Part shown: one piece after another, positions 50,524-59,811 of the stretch
Layout: the number at the start of each line of letters is the position of its first letter
How positions within the stretch are numbered: the stretch's first letter is position 1
NCBI GenBank assembly: GCA_963761655.1
Contig: CAVXHI010000011.1
Coordinates: 62,001-126,000 of the forward strand
Source: RYN-122 sp963761655
GTDB lineage: Bacteria; Actinomycetota; Actinomycetes; Mycobacteriales; SCTD01
Direction: 5' to 3'
DNA length: 64,000 bases
Notes under the pieces: generated by a model
Database searches by the model: none
The model's input: the letters and a program-made list of their open reading frames with translations, nothing else
What the model was told of the DNA's origin: nothing
Made by a program: the position numbers and the translations under genes

Positions 50524-52059
50524 TCAGTCGTCTGCGTGACTCAGCAGGAGGTCGTACGCCCGGGCGGCCCGGTCGTTGGTCAGGTCCATGTAGATGGCCT
50601 TGGTCTCGGTGTACTCGTCGAAGGCGTCGGGCCCCAGCTCACGGCCGACGCCCGACTGCTTGTAGCCACCGAACGGCAGCTCCGCAGTGATCTGGTGGGC
50701 GTCGTTGATCCACACCGAGCCGCACTGGACCCGGTCGGCCACGGCCAGCGCTCGGCCGTTGTCCCGGGACCAGACCGAGGCCGCGAGGCCGTACTCGCTG
50801 TCGTTGCCGATGCGCACGGCGTCGTCGTCGTCTGCGGCCCTGATGACGGACAGCACCGGGCCGAAGATCTCGTCGCACGCGACCGTCATGTCGTTCGTGA
50901 CCTCGGTGAGGATGGTCGGTTCGACGTAGAAGCCGCCCTGGAGCTCCTGGTCGTCGGGGCGGCGGCCGCCGAGCGCGATCGTGGCGCCCTGCTCCTGCGC
51001 CTTGGCCACGTACTCGAGGATCTTGCTCTGCTGCCGCGCGTTGATGACCGGCCCGAGGTCGGTGTCCCAGTCGTCGGGGAGCCCGACCTTGATGGTCCGG
51101 GCCCGTTCGACGAGCCGTGCGACGAACTCGTCGTAGATGCTCTCGTCGACGATGGCGCGGGTGCCCGACTCGCAGATCTGCCCCGAGTAGGTGAAGCAGC
51201 CGAACAGCACGCCGTCGACGGCGACGTCGAGGTCCGCGTCGTCGAGGACGATCGACGGTCCCTTGCCCCCGAGCTCCAGCGTCACCTTCTTCACCGTGCC
51301 CGAGGCCAGACGCATGATCTCCCGTCCGACGGGGGTCGAGCCGGTGAAGGCCACCTTGCCCACGGCCGGATGGCTCGCCAGGCGAGCGCCCACCACGCGA
51401 CCGTCGCCCGGGACGATGTTGAGCACCCCCTTGGGCAGACCGCACTCCTGGGCGATCTGCGCGAAGAGCAGGATCGACAGCGGAGTGTGCTCGTCCGGCT
51501 TGACCACGACGCTGTTGCCGCAGGCCAGCGCCGGCGCGACCTTCCACATCGTCAGCAGGAGCGGGAAGTTCCACGGCGCGATGGCGCCGACGACACCGAT
51601 CGGCTCCTTCTTGACCAGGGTCGTCCCGAGCGCTGGGAAGCTCGTGAGCGGCCCAGGGCGGGTCCACCGGTAGCTGGCGATGAGGTCGGCGAAGTACGTG
51701 AGGTGCGCGAAGGCGTACCCCACGTGGAAGCCGGTCGCCTGGCGGACGGTCGCGCCGTTGCAGCGCATCTCCGCCTCGACGAACTCCTCGATGCGGTCGT
51801 TGCAGGCGGCCGCGATGGCGTGCAGCACCTGCGCCCGCTCGGCCGGCGTCGTCCGCGACCAGGCGCCTCCGTCGAAGGCCCGCTGGGCCGCGTCGACGGC
51901 TGCGTCGAGGTGGGACTCGTCGGCGTCGGCGATCGTCGCGTGGACCGCTCCGGTACCCGGGTCGACGAGGTCTCGGGAAGTCGACGTGTCGACGGGCTGG
52001 CCGTCGATCCAGAGGCGGTGGTGCGTGAGGTCGGCGCGCACGGGGTCGACGACGGTCAT
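50524..52059 (-). CDS. Aldehyde dehydrogenase family protein
   Basis: 511 residues. IGVVGAIAPWNFPLLLTMWK, VAFTGSTPVGREIMRLASGT, catalytic Glu in KVTLELGGKGPSIVLDDADL, catalytic Cys in YSGQICESGTRAIVDE, EIFGPVLSVIRAADDDDAVR, and PFGGYKQSGVGRELG near the C-terminus. A classic NAD-dependent ALDH, distinct in subgroup from the one at 47608. ATG overlaps the alcohol dehydrogenase stop, so alcohol to aldehyde to acid would be catalysed by two adjacent products. Confidence 0.95.
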   Translation of the reverse strand: MTVVDPVRADLTHHRLWIDGQPVDTSTSRDLVDPGTGAVHATIADADESHLDAAVDAAQRAFDGGAWSRTTPAERAQVLHAIAAACNDRIEEFVEAEMRCNGATVRQATGFHVGYAFAHLTYFADLIASYRWTRPGPLTSFPALGTTLVKKEPIGVVGAIAPWNFPLLLTMWKVAPALACGNSVVVKPDEHTPLSILLFAQIAQECGLPKGVLNIVPGDGRVVGARLASHPAVGKVAFTGSTPVGREIMRLASGTVKKVTLELGGKGPSIVLDDADLDVAVDGVLFGCFTYSGQICESGTRAIVDESIYDEFVARLVERARTIKVGLPDDWDTDLGPVINARQQSKILEYVAKAQEQGATIALGGRRPDDQELQGGFYVEPTILTEVTNDMTVACDEIFGPVLSVIRAADDDDAVRIGNDSEYGLAASVWSRDNGRALAVADRVQCGSVWINDAHQITAELPFGGYKQSGVGRELGPDAFDEYTETKAIYMDLTNDRAARAYDLLLSHADD

Positions 52060-53114
52060 CGGCTCGGGTCCAGCACGATCTTGGTGGCCTCTCGGGTCTC
52101 GAAGAGCTTGTACGCCTCAGGGGCCTCGGACAGGCCCATCCGGTGGCTCACGATGCTGCTGGGTGAGAGCTGGCCGGCGACGGTGAGGCTCAGGACCTCG
52201 TCCATCCACTCCGTGAAGTTGGCGACGCCCTGCCGGATGGTGACGCCCTTGAGGTAGAGGTCCCCGAAAGGCAGCTCGATGCTCGCCTCGGTGTACACGC
52301 CGGGGATCGACAGCTGGCCGCCGGCGCGGACGATGTCGATCGCGGACAGCAGGGCGGAGGGGTGGCCGACCGCGTCCACGACGACGTCGGCGCCCCTCCA
52401 GTCCGTCAGGTCGAGGACGGCGTCGGTCTGCTCTCCGGCACTGGCGTCGATGGCCGTGAAGCCGTACTCCGCGATCGTCGCGAGACGGCTCGGCACCTGG
52501 TCGAGCACGAGGACCTGGCCTGCGCCGAGGACGCGGGCGGCCATGGCCGCGCACAGCCCGACGGGACCGCCGCCGATGATGGCCACGGTGTCGCCACCGC
52601 GCATCGAGCGGGCGACGGCCTCGTACCCCGTCGTCATGATGTCGCCGACGAACAGGAAGTCCTCGTCGTTGCCCGCGCCGTCCACGGGCAGAGCTCGCGC
52701 GTTGATGTCTGCCAAGGGGACGCGCACGTACTCCGCCTGAGCGCCCTGGACGTCGCCCAGCGCGAGTCCGAGACCGTAGATGCTGTTCATCTGGCAGTTG
52801 CCGGGCTGGCGTCGACGGCACTGGTAGCACGAGCCGCAGGTGACGGTGCAGGCCGCGACGAGCCTGTCTCCGTCGGAGAAGCGAGACACGGCCGATCCGG
52901 CAGCGGTGACGGTGCCGATGAACTCGTGCCCGAGCACGACGTCGGCCTCGAGGTCGACGCGACCCTCGTAGGGGTGCAGATCGGTGCCGCAGATAGCGGT
53001 CTTCTCGACCTTGACGAGGACGTCGGTCGGGTCCTGGATCGTCGGGACCGGGATCTCCTGGACCTCGACCTGGTGCGGTGCTCGCAGGACGGCCGCGCGC
53101 ATGGTCTGGCTCAC
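52056..53114 (-). CDS. Zn-dependent alcohol dehydrogenase (MDR family)
   Basis: 352 residues from GTG 53114. Catalytic Zn ligands: Cys in TAICGTDLHPYEG and His-Glu in VVLGHEFIGTV. Structural Zn Cys set: TCGSCYQCRRRQPGNC. NAD-binding motif TVAIIGGGPVGLCAAMAARV. C-terminal LYLKGVTIRQGVANFTEWMD. Oxidises a primary or secondary alcohol. Coupled by 4-base overlaps to the SCP2-like gene upstream and the ALDH gene downstream. Confidence 0.94.
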   Translation of the reverse strand: MSQTMRAAVLRAPHQVEVQEIPVPTIQDPTDVLVKVEKTAICGTDLHPYEGRVDLEADVVLGHEFIGTVTAAGSAVSRFSDGDRLVAACTVTCGSCYQCRRRQPGNCQMNSIYGLGLALGDVQGAQAEYVRVPLADINARALPVDGAGNDEDFLFVGDIMTTGYEAVARSMRGGDTVAIIGGGPVGLCAAMAARVLGAGQVLVLDQVPSRLATIAEYGFTAIDASAGEQTDAVLDLTDWRGADVVVDAVGHPSALLSAIDIVRAGGQLSIPGVYTEASIELPFGDLYLKGVTIRQGVANFTEWMDEVLSLTVAGQLSPSSIVSHRMGLSEAPEAYKLFETREATKIVLDPSR

Positions 53115-53515
53115 GCCGGCGCCTCGGCGTCCTTCTTGGCGATCTTCTCGCGGTACATGGGCATGAGCGGCTTCGTCAGCGGGACCAGCTTGAGGATCTT
53201 GTTGACCGGTCCCTTGGCCTTGACCTCGCCCTTGGCCAGGCCCACGGCGAGGTTGTACTCGCCCCGCCAGAACTTGTCGGCTGTGTCGCCGCGCATCTGC
53301 AGCGTGATGTCGGGCTTGAGGTCGCTCGCCCCGAGGGTGACGGAGTACTCCTCCCGGAACGCCGCGGTCACCTGACAGTCGGGGTCGCTGTAGATGACCC
53401 GCATAACGATGTTCGACGCGCGCAGCTTCGGCCCCGACTCGGGGTGGTCCCCGGCGTCGCGGAACACGCCGCCGATGTACTCGTCCAGCTCGTCAGCGTC
53501 CTTGAAGAAGCCCAT
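53111..53515 (-). CDS. SCP2 sterol-binding-domain protein
   Basis: 134 residues from ATG 53515. Residues ~30-115 form an SCP2-like fold: NIVMRVIYSDPDCQVTAAFR, DLKPDITLQMRGDTADKFWR, GEYNLAVGLAKGEVKAKGPV. Such proteins bind hydrophobic lipids or sterols. As first gene of the SCP2-ADH-ALDH unit, it suggests a hydrophobic substrate being carried to the dehydrogenases. Confidence 0.87.
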   Translation of the reverse strand: MGFFKDADELDEYIGGVFRDAGDHPESGPKLRASNIVMRVIYSDPDCQVTAAFREEYSVTLGASDLKPDITLQMRGDTADKFWRGEYNLAVGLAKGEVKAKGPVNKILKLVPLTKPLMPMYREKIAKKDAEAPA

Positions 53516-53603
53516 GTGGTGTCGTTCCGCTCTCGTCGTCGTGGATGGGTGCGTGCTCGTGCAGGAGCCGTGCTGAGCTCCTGCGGCAGGACCGGCTGTG
53601 CGG

Positions 53604-53624
53604 CCGCTCCGTCTGACGGAGCGG
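53604..53624 (-). terminator. Hairpin between the oxygenase fusion and the SCP2-like gene
   Basis: CCGCTCCG / CGGAGCGG, 8-bp perfect stem with 5-base loop, about 60 bases after the fusion gene stop. Either a terminator separating two transcripts or an attenuator within one. Confidence 0.65.
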
Positions 53625-53683
53625 TGACCTGGTCCGGGCGTGGGGGCGTTCCGGGGCCGGCTGCCCCTGCACGCCGGTCGGCC

Positions 53684-55789
53684 TCAGCGGTTGTCGTAGT
53701 CGACCTCGACCTCGGGGCTGCTCGCTCGGGACTGGCAGGTCAGCACCCGACCCGCTGCCCGGTCGTCGTCGTCGAGCGCGTAGTCCTGCTGCACGTCGAC
53801 CGTGCCGACGCGCAGGCGGGCGACGCACGTACCGCAGGCTCCTGCCGCGCAGGAGTAGGGCGCGGCCACGCCGGCTCGCAACGCGGCGTCGAGGACGGTC
53901 TCGTCCGGCCGCGCGTCGAGCACGGTGCGCTCGCCGTCGAGCACCACGGTCAGCTTGGCCGCGACGCCGGGAGCACCCGGGGTCGTGGGTCCGGCGGGCG
54001 CGACGAACAGCTCGCGGTGCAGCCGCTCAGGAGCGACGCCGCGGGAGGTGAGCACCTCGATGACCGCGTCCGTCAGGCCGGCGGGCCCGCACAGGTACCA
54101 CTCGTCGGCGTCGAGCAGCGCCGACCCGTCCGGGGCCGGTGTCGTGATGAGCTCGTCCAGCAGGTCCCCGCCCAGCCGACCGGCGACAGCCCGGGCGTGC
54201 GGCGTGACGGGCTGGTCGGCGTCCGCGCCGTCGAAGACGTGGACGACGTCGAGCCGTCCGGCGAGCTCGTCCGCCAGCCGGTCGATCTGGTCGGCGAACA
54301 TCGTGGAGGACCTGCTGAGGTTGGCGTACAGGAGCGTCGCCCGGGCGTCCGGCTCCTGCTCCAGAGCCGTGGACAGGATGGACAGGACCGGAGTGATCCC
54401 ACTGCCGGCGGCGACCGCCACGAGGACGCGGGGCTTCGCGGGTGCGTCGGTGAGCACGAACCGGCCGACCGGGGGCAGCACGTCGAGGACGTCACCCGCA
54501 CGCAGGACGTCGTTGGCGTAGTTGGAGAAGGCGCCGCCCTCGACCCGCTTGATCGCGATCTTGAGCTCGCCCGACGACGGCGTCGTGCAGATCGAGTAGC
54601 TGCGCCGCAGCTCGCGACCCTCGTGGGAGGTGCGCACCACGAGGTGCTGGCCAGGGCGGTGGCGGTACACCTCGCGCAGGTCCTCGGGGACGTCGAACAC
54701 GAGCGCGACAGCGTCGGGCGTCAGCCGGTCGACCCGGGCGACGGTCAGTGCGTGGAAGCGGTCACGCGCCGGTGCGGACGCCACCTGGTCCGTCAGGCCG
54801 CGCCAGGCGAGGTACTCCTCGGGCGTCAGCGCAGTACCCCACGCCGTCGCGAGGGGCGCCCCTCGCTCGAGGTAGTCCTGCTCGGTGCGACGCCACGCCT
54901 GGACGTAGCGGTAGAAGGGGATCGCCGGGTGGATGTGGTGCACCAGGTGGTAGTTCTGCGAGAACATCAGCGGCGTCATCACGCGCTCCCAGCCCACCCG
55001 GATGCGGGTGGCACGGAACCGGTCGGTCGCGGCCGTGTCCTCGAGGTCGTGGTGGGGCAGCCAGTCGAACCACCAGGCGAGGATGCACAGACCGAGGCGC
55101 TGCGGCACGACGTAGACCAAGAGCAGCTCCGCGCCGTGACCGGTCGCCACGAGGGCGACGAGGAGGGCGATGACCACCACGAGGTTCGCCACGAAGCCGA
55201 CGGCCTCACGCCGCGGACGACGCGCGAGCCGCGGGACGTAGAAGCGTGCGTAGTGCAGGTCGACCACGGACCAGCGCAGGGGCAGCTGCCACGTGGGGCC
55301 TTCGCTCGTCCAGGCGTCGGGGTCGACGTCTGAGCCCTCGTTGGTGTTCCGGTGGTGCTCGATGTGGATGAACTTGAACATGGGGTAGGTGCCCCACAGC
55401 ACCACGAAGGGCATGGACAGCCGTCCGAGCACCTCGTTGACCCAGGACTTGCGACCGGCCGCGTGGTGCACCGACTCGTGCAGGCAGGTGAAGACGGTGA
55501 AGGTCACCGCGGTGTGCGCCGGGATCGAGGCGAGCAACCACCAGGCGCTGATGCTCCCGTCGACGACGGCGAGCGCTGCCGCTGTCGCGCCTGCCCAGAC
55601 GACCATGGACACGACCCAGACGAGGATCGTGGGGACGGCGACCTGCGGGAGCCGGACACCCGGGTCGGGGACGGCGCCCGGCAGGATGCCGCGCTCCGCG
55701 GAGGAGTCGGCGGACGGCGTGTCCAGGCGGGTCGCGGGCGGCCTGTTGGACGCGCGGGTGCTCGCGTCGATGCTCGCGTCGATGCTCAC
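53684..55789 (-). CDS. Self-sufficient membrane oxygenase: desaturase domain fused to PaaE-type reductase (second copy)
   Basis: 701 residues from GTG 55789 (GGAGG 8 bases upstream). Same domain order as the protein at 45590: di-iron membrane domain with CLHESVHHAAG, HIEHHRNTNEG and NYHLVHHIHPAIP; reductase with RRSYSICTTPSSG and VAVAAGSGITPVLSIL; ferredoxin with CAAGACGTCVAR and a final Cys in VLTCQSRA. Clearly paralogous but diverged. The N-terminus has a 12-bp tandem repeat encoding SIDA-SIDA-STRA. Probably makes the alcohol that the ADH and ALDH downstream oxidise. Confidence 0.92.
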   Translation of the reverse strand: MSIDASIDASTRASNRPPATRLDTPSADSSAERGILPGAVPDPGVRLPQVAVPTILVWVVSMVVWAGATAAALAVVDGSISAWWLLASIPAHTAVTFTVFTCLHESVHHAAGRKSWVNEVLGRLSMPFVVLWGTYPMFKFIHIEHHRNTNEGSDVDPDAWTSEGPTWQLPLRWSVVDLHYARFYVPRLARRPRREAVGFVANLVVVIALLVALVATGHGAELLLVYVVPQRLGLCILAWWFDWLPHHDLEDTAATDRFRATRIRVGWERVMTPLMFSQNYHLVHHIHPAIPFYRYVQAWRRTEQDYLERGAPLATAWGTALTPEEYLAWRGLTDQVASAPARDRFHALTVARVDRLTPDAVALVFDVPEDLREVYRHRPGQHLVVRTSHEGRELRRSYSICTTPSSGELKIAIKRVEGGAFSNYANDVLRAGDVLDVLPPVGRFVLTDAPAKPRVLVAVAAGSGITPVLSILSTALEQEPDARATLLYANLSRSSTMFADQIDRLADELAGRLDVVHVFDGADADQPVTPHARAVAGRLGGDLLDELITTPAPDGSALLDADEWYLCGPAGLTDAVIEVLTSRGVAPERLHRELFVAPAGPTTPGAPGVAAKLTVVLDGERTVLDARPDETVLDAALRAGVAAPYSCAAGACGTCVARLRVGTVDVQQDYALDDDDRAAGRVLTCQSRASSPEVEVDYDNR

Positions 55790-56167
55790 GGGAAGGACCT
55801 CCGGTCGGCGGTCTGGGCGACAGGCGGGACCTGTCGAGGGTGTGGTGCGCCGCAGTGGGACGTGCCAGCGCGCATCCGGACCGGAGCGGCGGGGCACCTC
55901 GTGCTGCGTCCCGTCGAGTGTGGAGCGCGTCACCCGTCCGTCGCGCGGGTCGCGCGGGCCAACCCTGGCCCGCGCGGCACCCCTGCCTGCGCTGCGGGGA
56001 CATCGCGCCGCACGCGCACCGCCCGTGCCCGCTCGCCGCGCGACTAGCCCAGGTCGCCGGGCACGACGCTCGGCCTCGACCGGGGTGTCCCGTCAGGGCC
56101 ACCGGCGGCGGTCGGCCTCCCCCTGCGCCTGCGGCTGGCAGGCCCAGCGCACGGGAGCGTCACACCA
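55790..56167. other. Intergenic region upstream of the oxygenase fusion
   Basis: 378 bases between the response-regulator gene stop and the fusion gene start, both on the minus strand. It should hold the promoter and regulator sites of the oxygenase operon. No clear promoter, repeat or small gene is seen. Confidence 0.45.
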
Positions 56168-56845
56168 TCACGACCCGGCGGCGCCTTCCGTCGACGCGTC
56201 GTCGAGCATGCCGTAGCGACCCGCGAGGGCGGCAGCCTCGATGCGGTTGGCGGCTCCGACCTTGTTCAACAGCGACGAGACGAGACGCTTGGCCGTCCGC
56301 TCACTGACCAGCAGGCGCTGGGCGATGTCCGCCGTCTCCTGGCCGTGCGCGACCAGCGACCAGAGAGTCATCTCCTGGCTGCTCAAGCGGTCGCGGAGCC
56401 CGTCCTGCGGTTGCCGGCTCGAGGCCAGGAGCGCAGCCAGCAGCCGTGGCGTCAGGACCTGGGACCCGTTGGCCACGGCGAGCAGTGGTGCGACGAGGCC
56501 GTCGGGCTCGGAGCTCTTGGCGACGAACCCGTCTGCCCCTGCCCGCAGGGCCCGCTCTGCGAGACCGAGGTCCTCGGTGCCCGACAGGGCGAGGATCTTG
56601 GTCCGCGGGTAGCTCTTGCGGATGTCCGCGATGACAGCCGGTCCGCCGCGTGGTGGCAGCGCGAGGTCGACGGTCGCGATGTCCGCCTGGTGACGGCCGA
56701 CGAGCGCGACGGCCTCATCGCCGTTGGTCGTGGTCGCGGCGACCGTGAAGGCGCCGAGCCCTCGCATGCTCAGCAGGAGCTCCAGCCCTTGAGCGAAGAG
56801 CGCGTGATCGTCGATGATGACGACGACGGACGGTTTCGGCTGCAC
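56168..56845 (-). CDS. NarL/LuxR-family response regulator
   Basis: 225 residues from GTG 56845. Receiver domain: VVVIIDDHALFAQGLELLLS (acidic pair), phosphoacceptor Asp in DIATVDLALPPRGGPAV, Lys in GADGFVAKSSEPDG. LuxR HTH: LSSQEMTLWSLVAHGQETAD, IAQRLLVSERTAKRLVSSLL, NKVGAANRIEAAALAGRYGM. Divergent from the sensor kinase by 45 bases. It also lies upstream of, and in the same direction as, the fused oxygenase operon, a likely target. Confidence 0.93.
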   Translation of the reverse strand: MQPKPSVVVIIDDHALFAQGLELLLSMRGLGAFTVAATTTNGDEAVALVGRHQADIATVDLALPPRGGPAVIADIRKSYPRTKILALSGTEDLGLAERALRAGADGFVAKSSEPDGLVAPLLAVANGSQVLTPRLLAALLASSRQPQDGLRDRLSSQEMTLWSLVAHGQETADIAQRLLVSERTAKRLVSSLLNKVGAANRIEAAALAGRYGMLDDASTEGAAGS

Positions 56846-56890
56846 GGGCCGAGAGTGCCACGGCCCGTCCTGGAGCCAGCCGAGGAGAGC

Positions 56891-58201
56891 ATGTCGCCGT
56901 CGACCAGCGCGCTGGACCTGGGCTCGCCGTCGTCGTCGTCCGCCACCCGCGTCGACGTACGACCCACCCGCACGGTCAACGTCCTGCGCGTCCCCGTCGT
57001 GCTCAGCGTCGCAGTGCTCGTGCTCACCGGCTCCGCGGTCCACCGGACGTACCCCAAGGCGGCAGTCGTCCTGGTCGCTCTCGTCGTGGTCTACGCGGCG
57101 GTCGTCCTGGTCGCGGACCTGCGAGGCACCGCACTGCGGCAGGGCTGGATCACGGGCCTGGACACGGTCATGACGCTGGCGGTCGTGTCCGTGAGCGGCG
57201 GGGCGGACAGCCGCGTGGTCGCTGTCCTGCCGCTCGCCGTCGTCGCCGCAGCGGTGAGGCAGGGGCTGGCGCGGGCCTTGTGGACGGCTCTCGGGGCAGC
57301 GCTCGGCTACACCCTCGTCGTCGTCCTGGTGCCGTCCCCCGACGGCCCGCTGTCTGTGCGTGTCGAGGCGGCCGCCTGGTGGAGCTGCTACCTGGTCCTG
57401 TTCGCGGTCATGACGGGGACGCTCCGGGAGGTCCTGGACCGTGAGCACGAGCAGGCCGTCGAGGCACGCGCCGAGGCGCGTGCCGACCAGTTGGCCTTCG
57501 CCGAGGAGCGCGACCTGCGCGAGCGTCTGGCGCAGAGCCGGGAGGCGCTCGACGACGGCATCCGGGTCCTGCTGCACGAGTTCCGCACGCCGGTGTCCTC
57601 GTTGCAGAACCTGACCCAACTGCTGCAGCAGGACGACGCGGGCGGGCACTCCCCCGAGCAGCGGACCAAGGTGGTGAGCCTGGTCGCCGCGCACGCACGG
57701 CACCTCACGCAGATGCTCGACCAGGTCGCCGGCCTGGCGATCAGCACCGGTGACCCGTCCGGCACGTCGCAGGTCCGGGACGTCGTCCTGGCTGACGTGG
57801 CCCGCGGAGCAGCCGACGCCGCCGGCGTGGGCAGGCTCGTCGACATCGAGGTCGACGACGCGGTCGTCCGCTGCGACGAGCAACGGGTCCGGCGGATCCT
57901 CACGAACCTGCTGGAGAACGCCGTGAAGCACGGCGGCGCCGACAGCCCGGTCCGGCTGCGCCTGCACGAGCAGGACCGGCAGCTGCACGCGGAGGTCCTC
58001 GACCGGGGTCCCGGTCTGCCCGAGGGGCAGGAGCACCTCGTGACGCGCAAGTACGTGAGCATCGGCGAGCGTGAGGGCACGACGGGGCTCGGCCTGTGGA
58101 TCGTGGAGCAGCTCGTCACGGGAATGGGCGGCACGCTCGTCCTCGCCGCTCGGGAAGGGGGTGGCCTGACTGCCCGGGTGACCCTCCCGCTGCCGGGCTG
58201 A
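56891..58201 (+). CDS. Membrane sensor histidine kinase
   Basis: 436 residues from ATG 56891 with GAGGAG just upstream. About six membrane helices (residues ~35-185), a coiled linker (EVLDREHEQAVEARAEARAD), then the H box LLHEFRTPVSSLQNLTQLLQ, N box LTNLLENAVKHGG, G1 VLDRGPGLPEGQ and G2 EGTTGLGLWIVEQLVTGMGG. Pairs with the divergent LuxR response regulator. An HxEFRTP-type HisKA domain with a NarL regulator is a less common pairing, since most NarL partners are HisKA_3 kinases. Confidence 0.93.
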   Translation: MSPSTSALDLGSPSSSSATRVDVRPTRTVNVLRVPVVLSVAVLVLTGSAVHRTYPKAAVVLVALVVVYAAVVLVADLRGTALRQGWITGLDTVMTLAVVSVSGGADSRVVAVLPLAVVAAAVRQGLARALWTALGAALGYTLVVVLVPSPDGPLSVRVEAAAWWSCYLVLFAVMTGTLREVLDREHEQAVEARAEARADQLAFAEERDLRERLAQSREALDDGIRVLLHEFRTPVSSLQNLTQLLQQDDAGGHSPEQRTKVVSLVAAHARHLTQMLDQVAGLAISTGDPSGTSQVRDVVLADVARGAADAAGVGRLVDIEVDDAVVRCDEQRVRRILTNLLENAVKHGGADSPVRLRLHEQDRQLHAEVLDRGPGLPEGQEHLVTRKYVSIGEREGTTGLGLWIVEQLVTGMGGTLVLAAREGGGLTARVTLPLPG

Positions 58202-58469
58202 CCGGGCACCTTGGCCCACGGGGGCCACGACTGGCGCCCGCGACCCCCTGTGGGCCCAGCGGCGGGACGCCACACTCGCGGCGAGCACGAGCAGGAGGCG
58301 GCAGTGACACGCAGGGCGAGAGCGTCTGGGGGCTCGCCCTCGGACTGCGCGCGTCCCCGACCCGTGGACGGCGTCCTGCCAGCGACAGGCGGGTCGACGG
58401 ACGCCCGCAGTGACACAGCGTGAGCGGGGCGGGCCCGCGACTCCGGTCGACTGAACTGTCCCCGGTTTT

Positions 58470-59437
58470 GAAGCGGGCTGGTTTTGCCGGCAGCGGCTGC
58501 TGCTCGGCGGTGATCGAACGGTAGTGCTCGTCCTCGAACTCGACCGGCGGCACGTGGTCCAGGGCGCTGTGGAGGCGGTTGTTGTTGAACCAGTGCACCC
58601 AAGACAGGGTCGCGATCTCGAGGTCCTCAGCGGTGCGCCACGGCCCGTCGGGTCGGACGCACTCGAGCTTGTAGAGCCCGATGACTGACTCGGCTTGGGC
58701 GTTGTCGTAGCTGTCGCCGACCCTGCCGATCGAGGCGAGCGCGCACGGCGTCCTCGAGCCGACTCGTGTAGCGGAAGGCGATACATTGAGACCCGGCGTC
58801 GCTGTGATGAATAAGTCCCGGTAGTTGCCCGTGGTCGTTGGTCTGGCCCTCACGCTGCCGGATCCACAGCGCCATCTCCAGTGCGTCGAGCGGCAACTCG
58901 GTCGGCATCCGGTTGGTCGTGCGCCAGCCGACAATGCGGCGGCTGGACGCGTCGGACACGAAGGCCGTGAATGCCATGCCAGCCCAGGTCGGCACGCAGG
59001 TGAAGTGGACGAGCCAGAGCCTGTTCGGCGCTGGTGCTGAGAAATCGCGGTCAACGAGGTCGGGCGGTCGCGGGCTGCTGGCGTCGGGCCGGGTCGTGAA
59101 GAACGCGCGGCCGCGCCGGGCGCCCTGCAGCCCGCCCTGGCGCATGAGCCGCTCCACCTGCTGGCGCGAGACCGGCCGCTCGGCGACGCCGCCTTCGCGG
59201 CGCAGCTGGGCGTGGACCTTGCGCACGCCGTAGAGCCCGCGGCCCAGCTCCCGGTCGTGATGCACCGCCCTGATGCGTTCCAGGACGACCTCGTCGCGCA
59301 CCGCCCGAGCCGACGGCAGCCGCCTCTTGGCGGCGCGGTAGGTGCTCGGGGCGATCTGCAGGCCGTGCTCGCGCAGGACCCGGCAGATCGGCTCGACCCC
59401 GAACTGGTCGCGGTGGCTGTCGATGTAGCTCGATCAG
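58470..59437 (-). pseudogene. IS3 transposase OrfB (DDE integrase), frame-broken and catalytically altered
   Basis: Begins SYIDSHRDQFGVEPICRVLR, ELGRGLYGVRKVHAQLRREG. The rve domain follows: NRLWLVHFTCVPTWAGMAFT where family members have LWVADLTYV, so the first catalytic Asp is His; second Asp kept in IHHSDAGSQC. A one-base break near 58745 separates this from the other frame, GRVGDSYDNAQAESVIGLYK with the catalytic Glu and FNNNRLHSALDHVPP. No stop lies inside the element in the final frame. Confidence 0.87.
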
Positions 59438-59760
59438 CGCTGAGAGGGGCGGTCGAGCTCCGCCGCGAAGAAAGCCGACGCCGTCTTCAAGATCCCGTTC
59501 GCCCGGCGCAGCTCCTTCACCTCCCGCTCAAGCTCCCGCAGCCTCGTGCGCTCATCGGTCGTCAGGCCCGGAGCAACGCCGGCGTCGATGCGCTTGCGCT
59601 GGACCCAGTTCCGCAACGTGTCGGGGATGATCCCGAGCTGCTCACCGACCCTCTTGCACGCCGCGTTGACGCTGAGCTTCTCCGGCCCCTCGACAAGGTC
59701 CAACGCGAAGCGGATCGCCCGCTCACGCAACTCGTCCGGGTGCTTCCTTGGTGCAGGCAC
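59434..59760 (-). CDS. IS3 transposase OrfA (HTH_Tnp_1)
   Basis: 108 residues: PRKHPDELRERAIRFALDLV, NAACKRVGEQLGIIPDTLRN, WVQRKRIDAG, then a leucine-zipper-like coil LRELEREVKELRRANGILKT. OrfA binds the IS ends and normally fuses with OrfB by programmed frameshifting. Its frame ends just where OrfB begins. Intact. Confidence 0.92.
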   Translation of the reverse strand: MPAPRKHPDELRERAIRFALDLVEGPEKLSVNAACKRVGEQLGIIPDTLRNWVQRKRIDAGVAPGLTTDERTRLRELEREVKELRRANGILKTASAFFAAELDRPSQR

Positions 59761-59811
59761 GTCGCCACTCTCCCGTGACTTCGCGCCCGCTACGAAACCG
59801 GGGACGGTTCA

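Larger units (their letters stand above)
58452..59811 (-). mobile_element. IS3-family insertion sequence, inactive
   Basis: About 1360 bp bounded by imperfect 18-bp inverted repeats: TGAACTGTCCCCGGTTTT at 58452-58469 and, reverse-complemented, TGAACCGTCCCCGGTTTC at 59794-59811 (16 of 18 identical). It contains orfA (59434-59760) and orfB in overlapping frames, the standard IS3 layout. No clean target duplication is visible (flanks GAC and CAC). orfB is frame-broken and has lost one catalytic Asp. The right end abuts a truncated NmrA-like gene. Confidence 0.9.
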
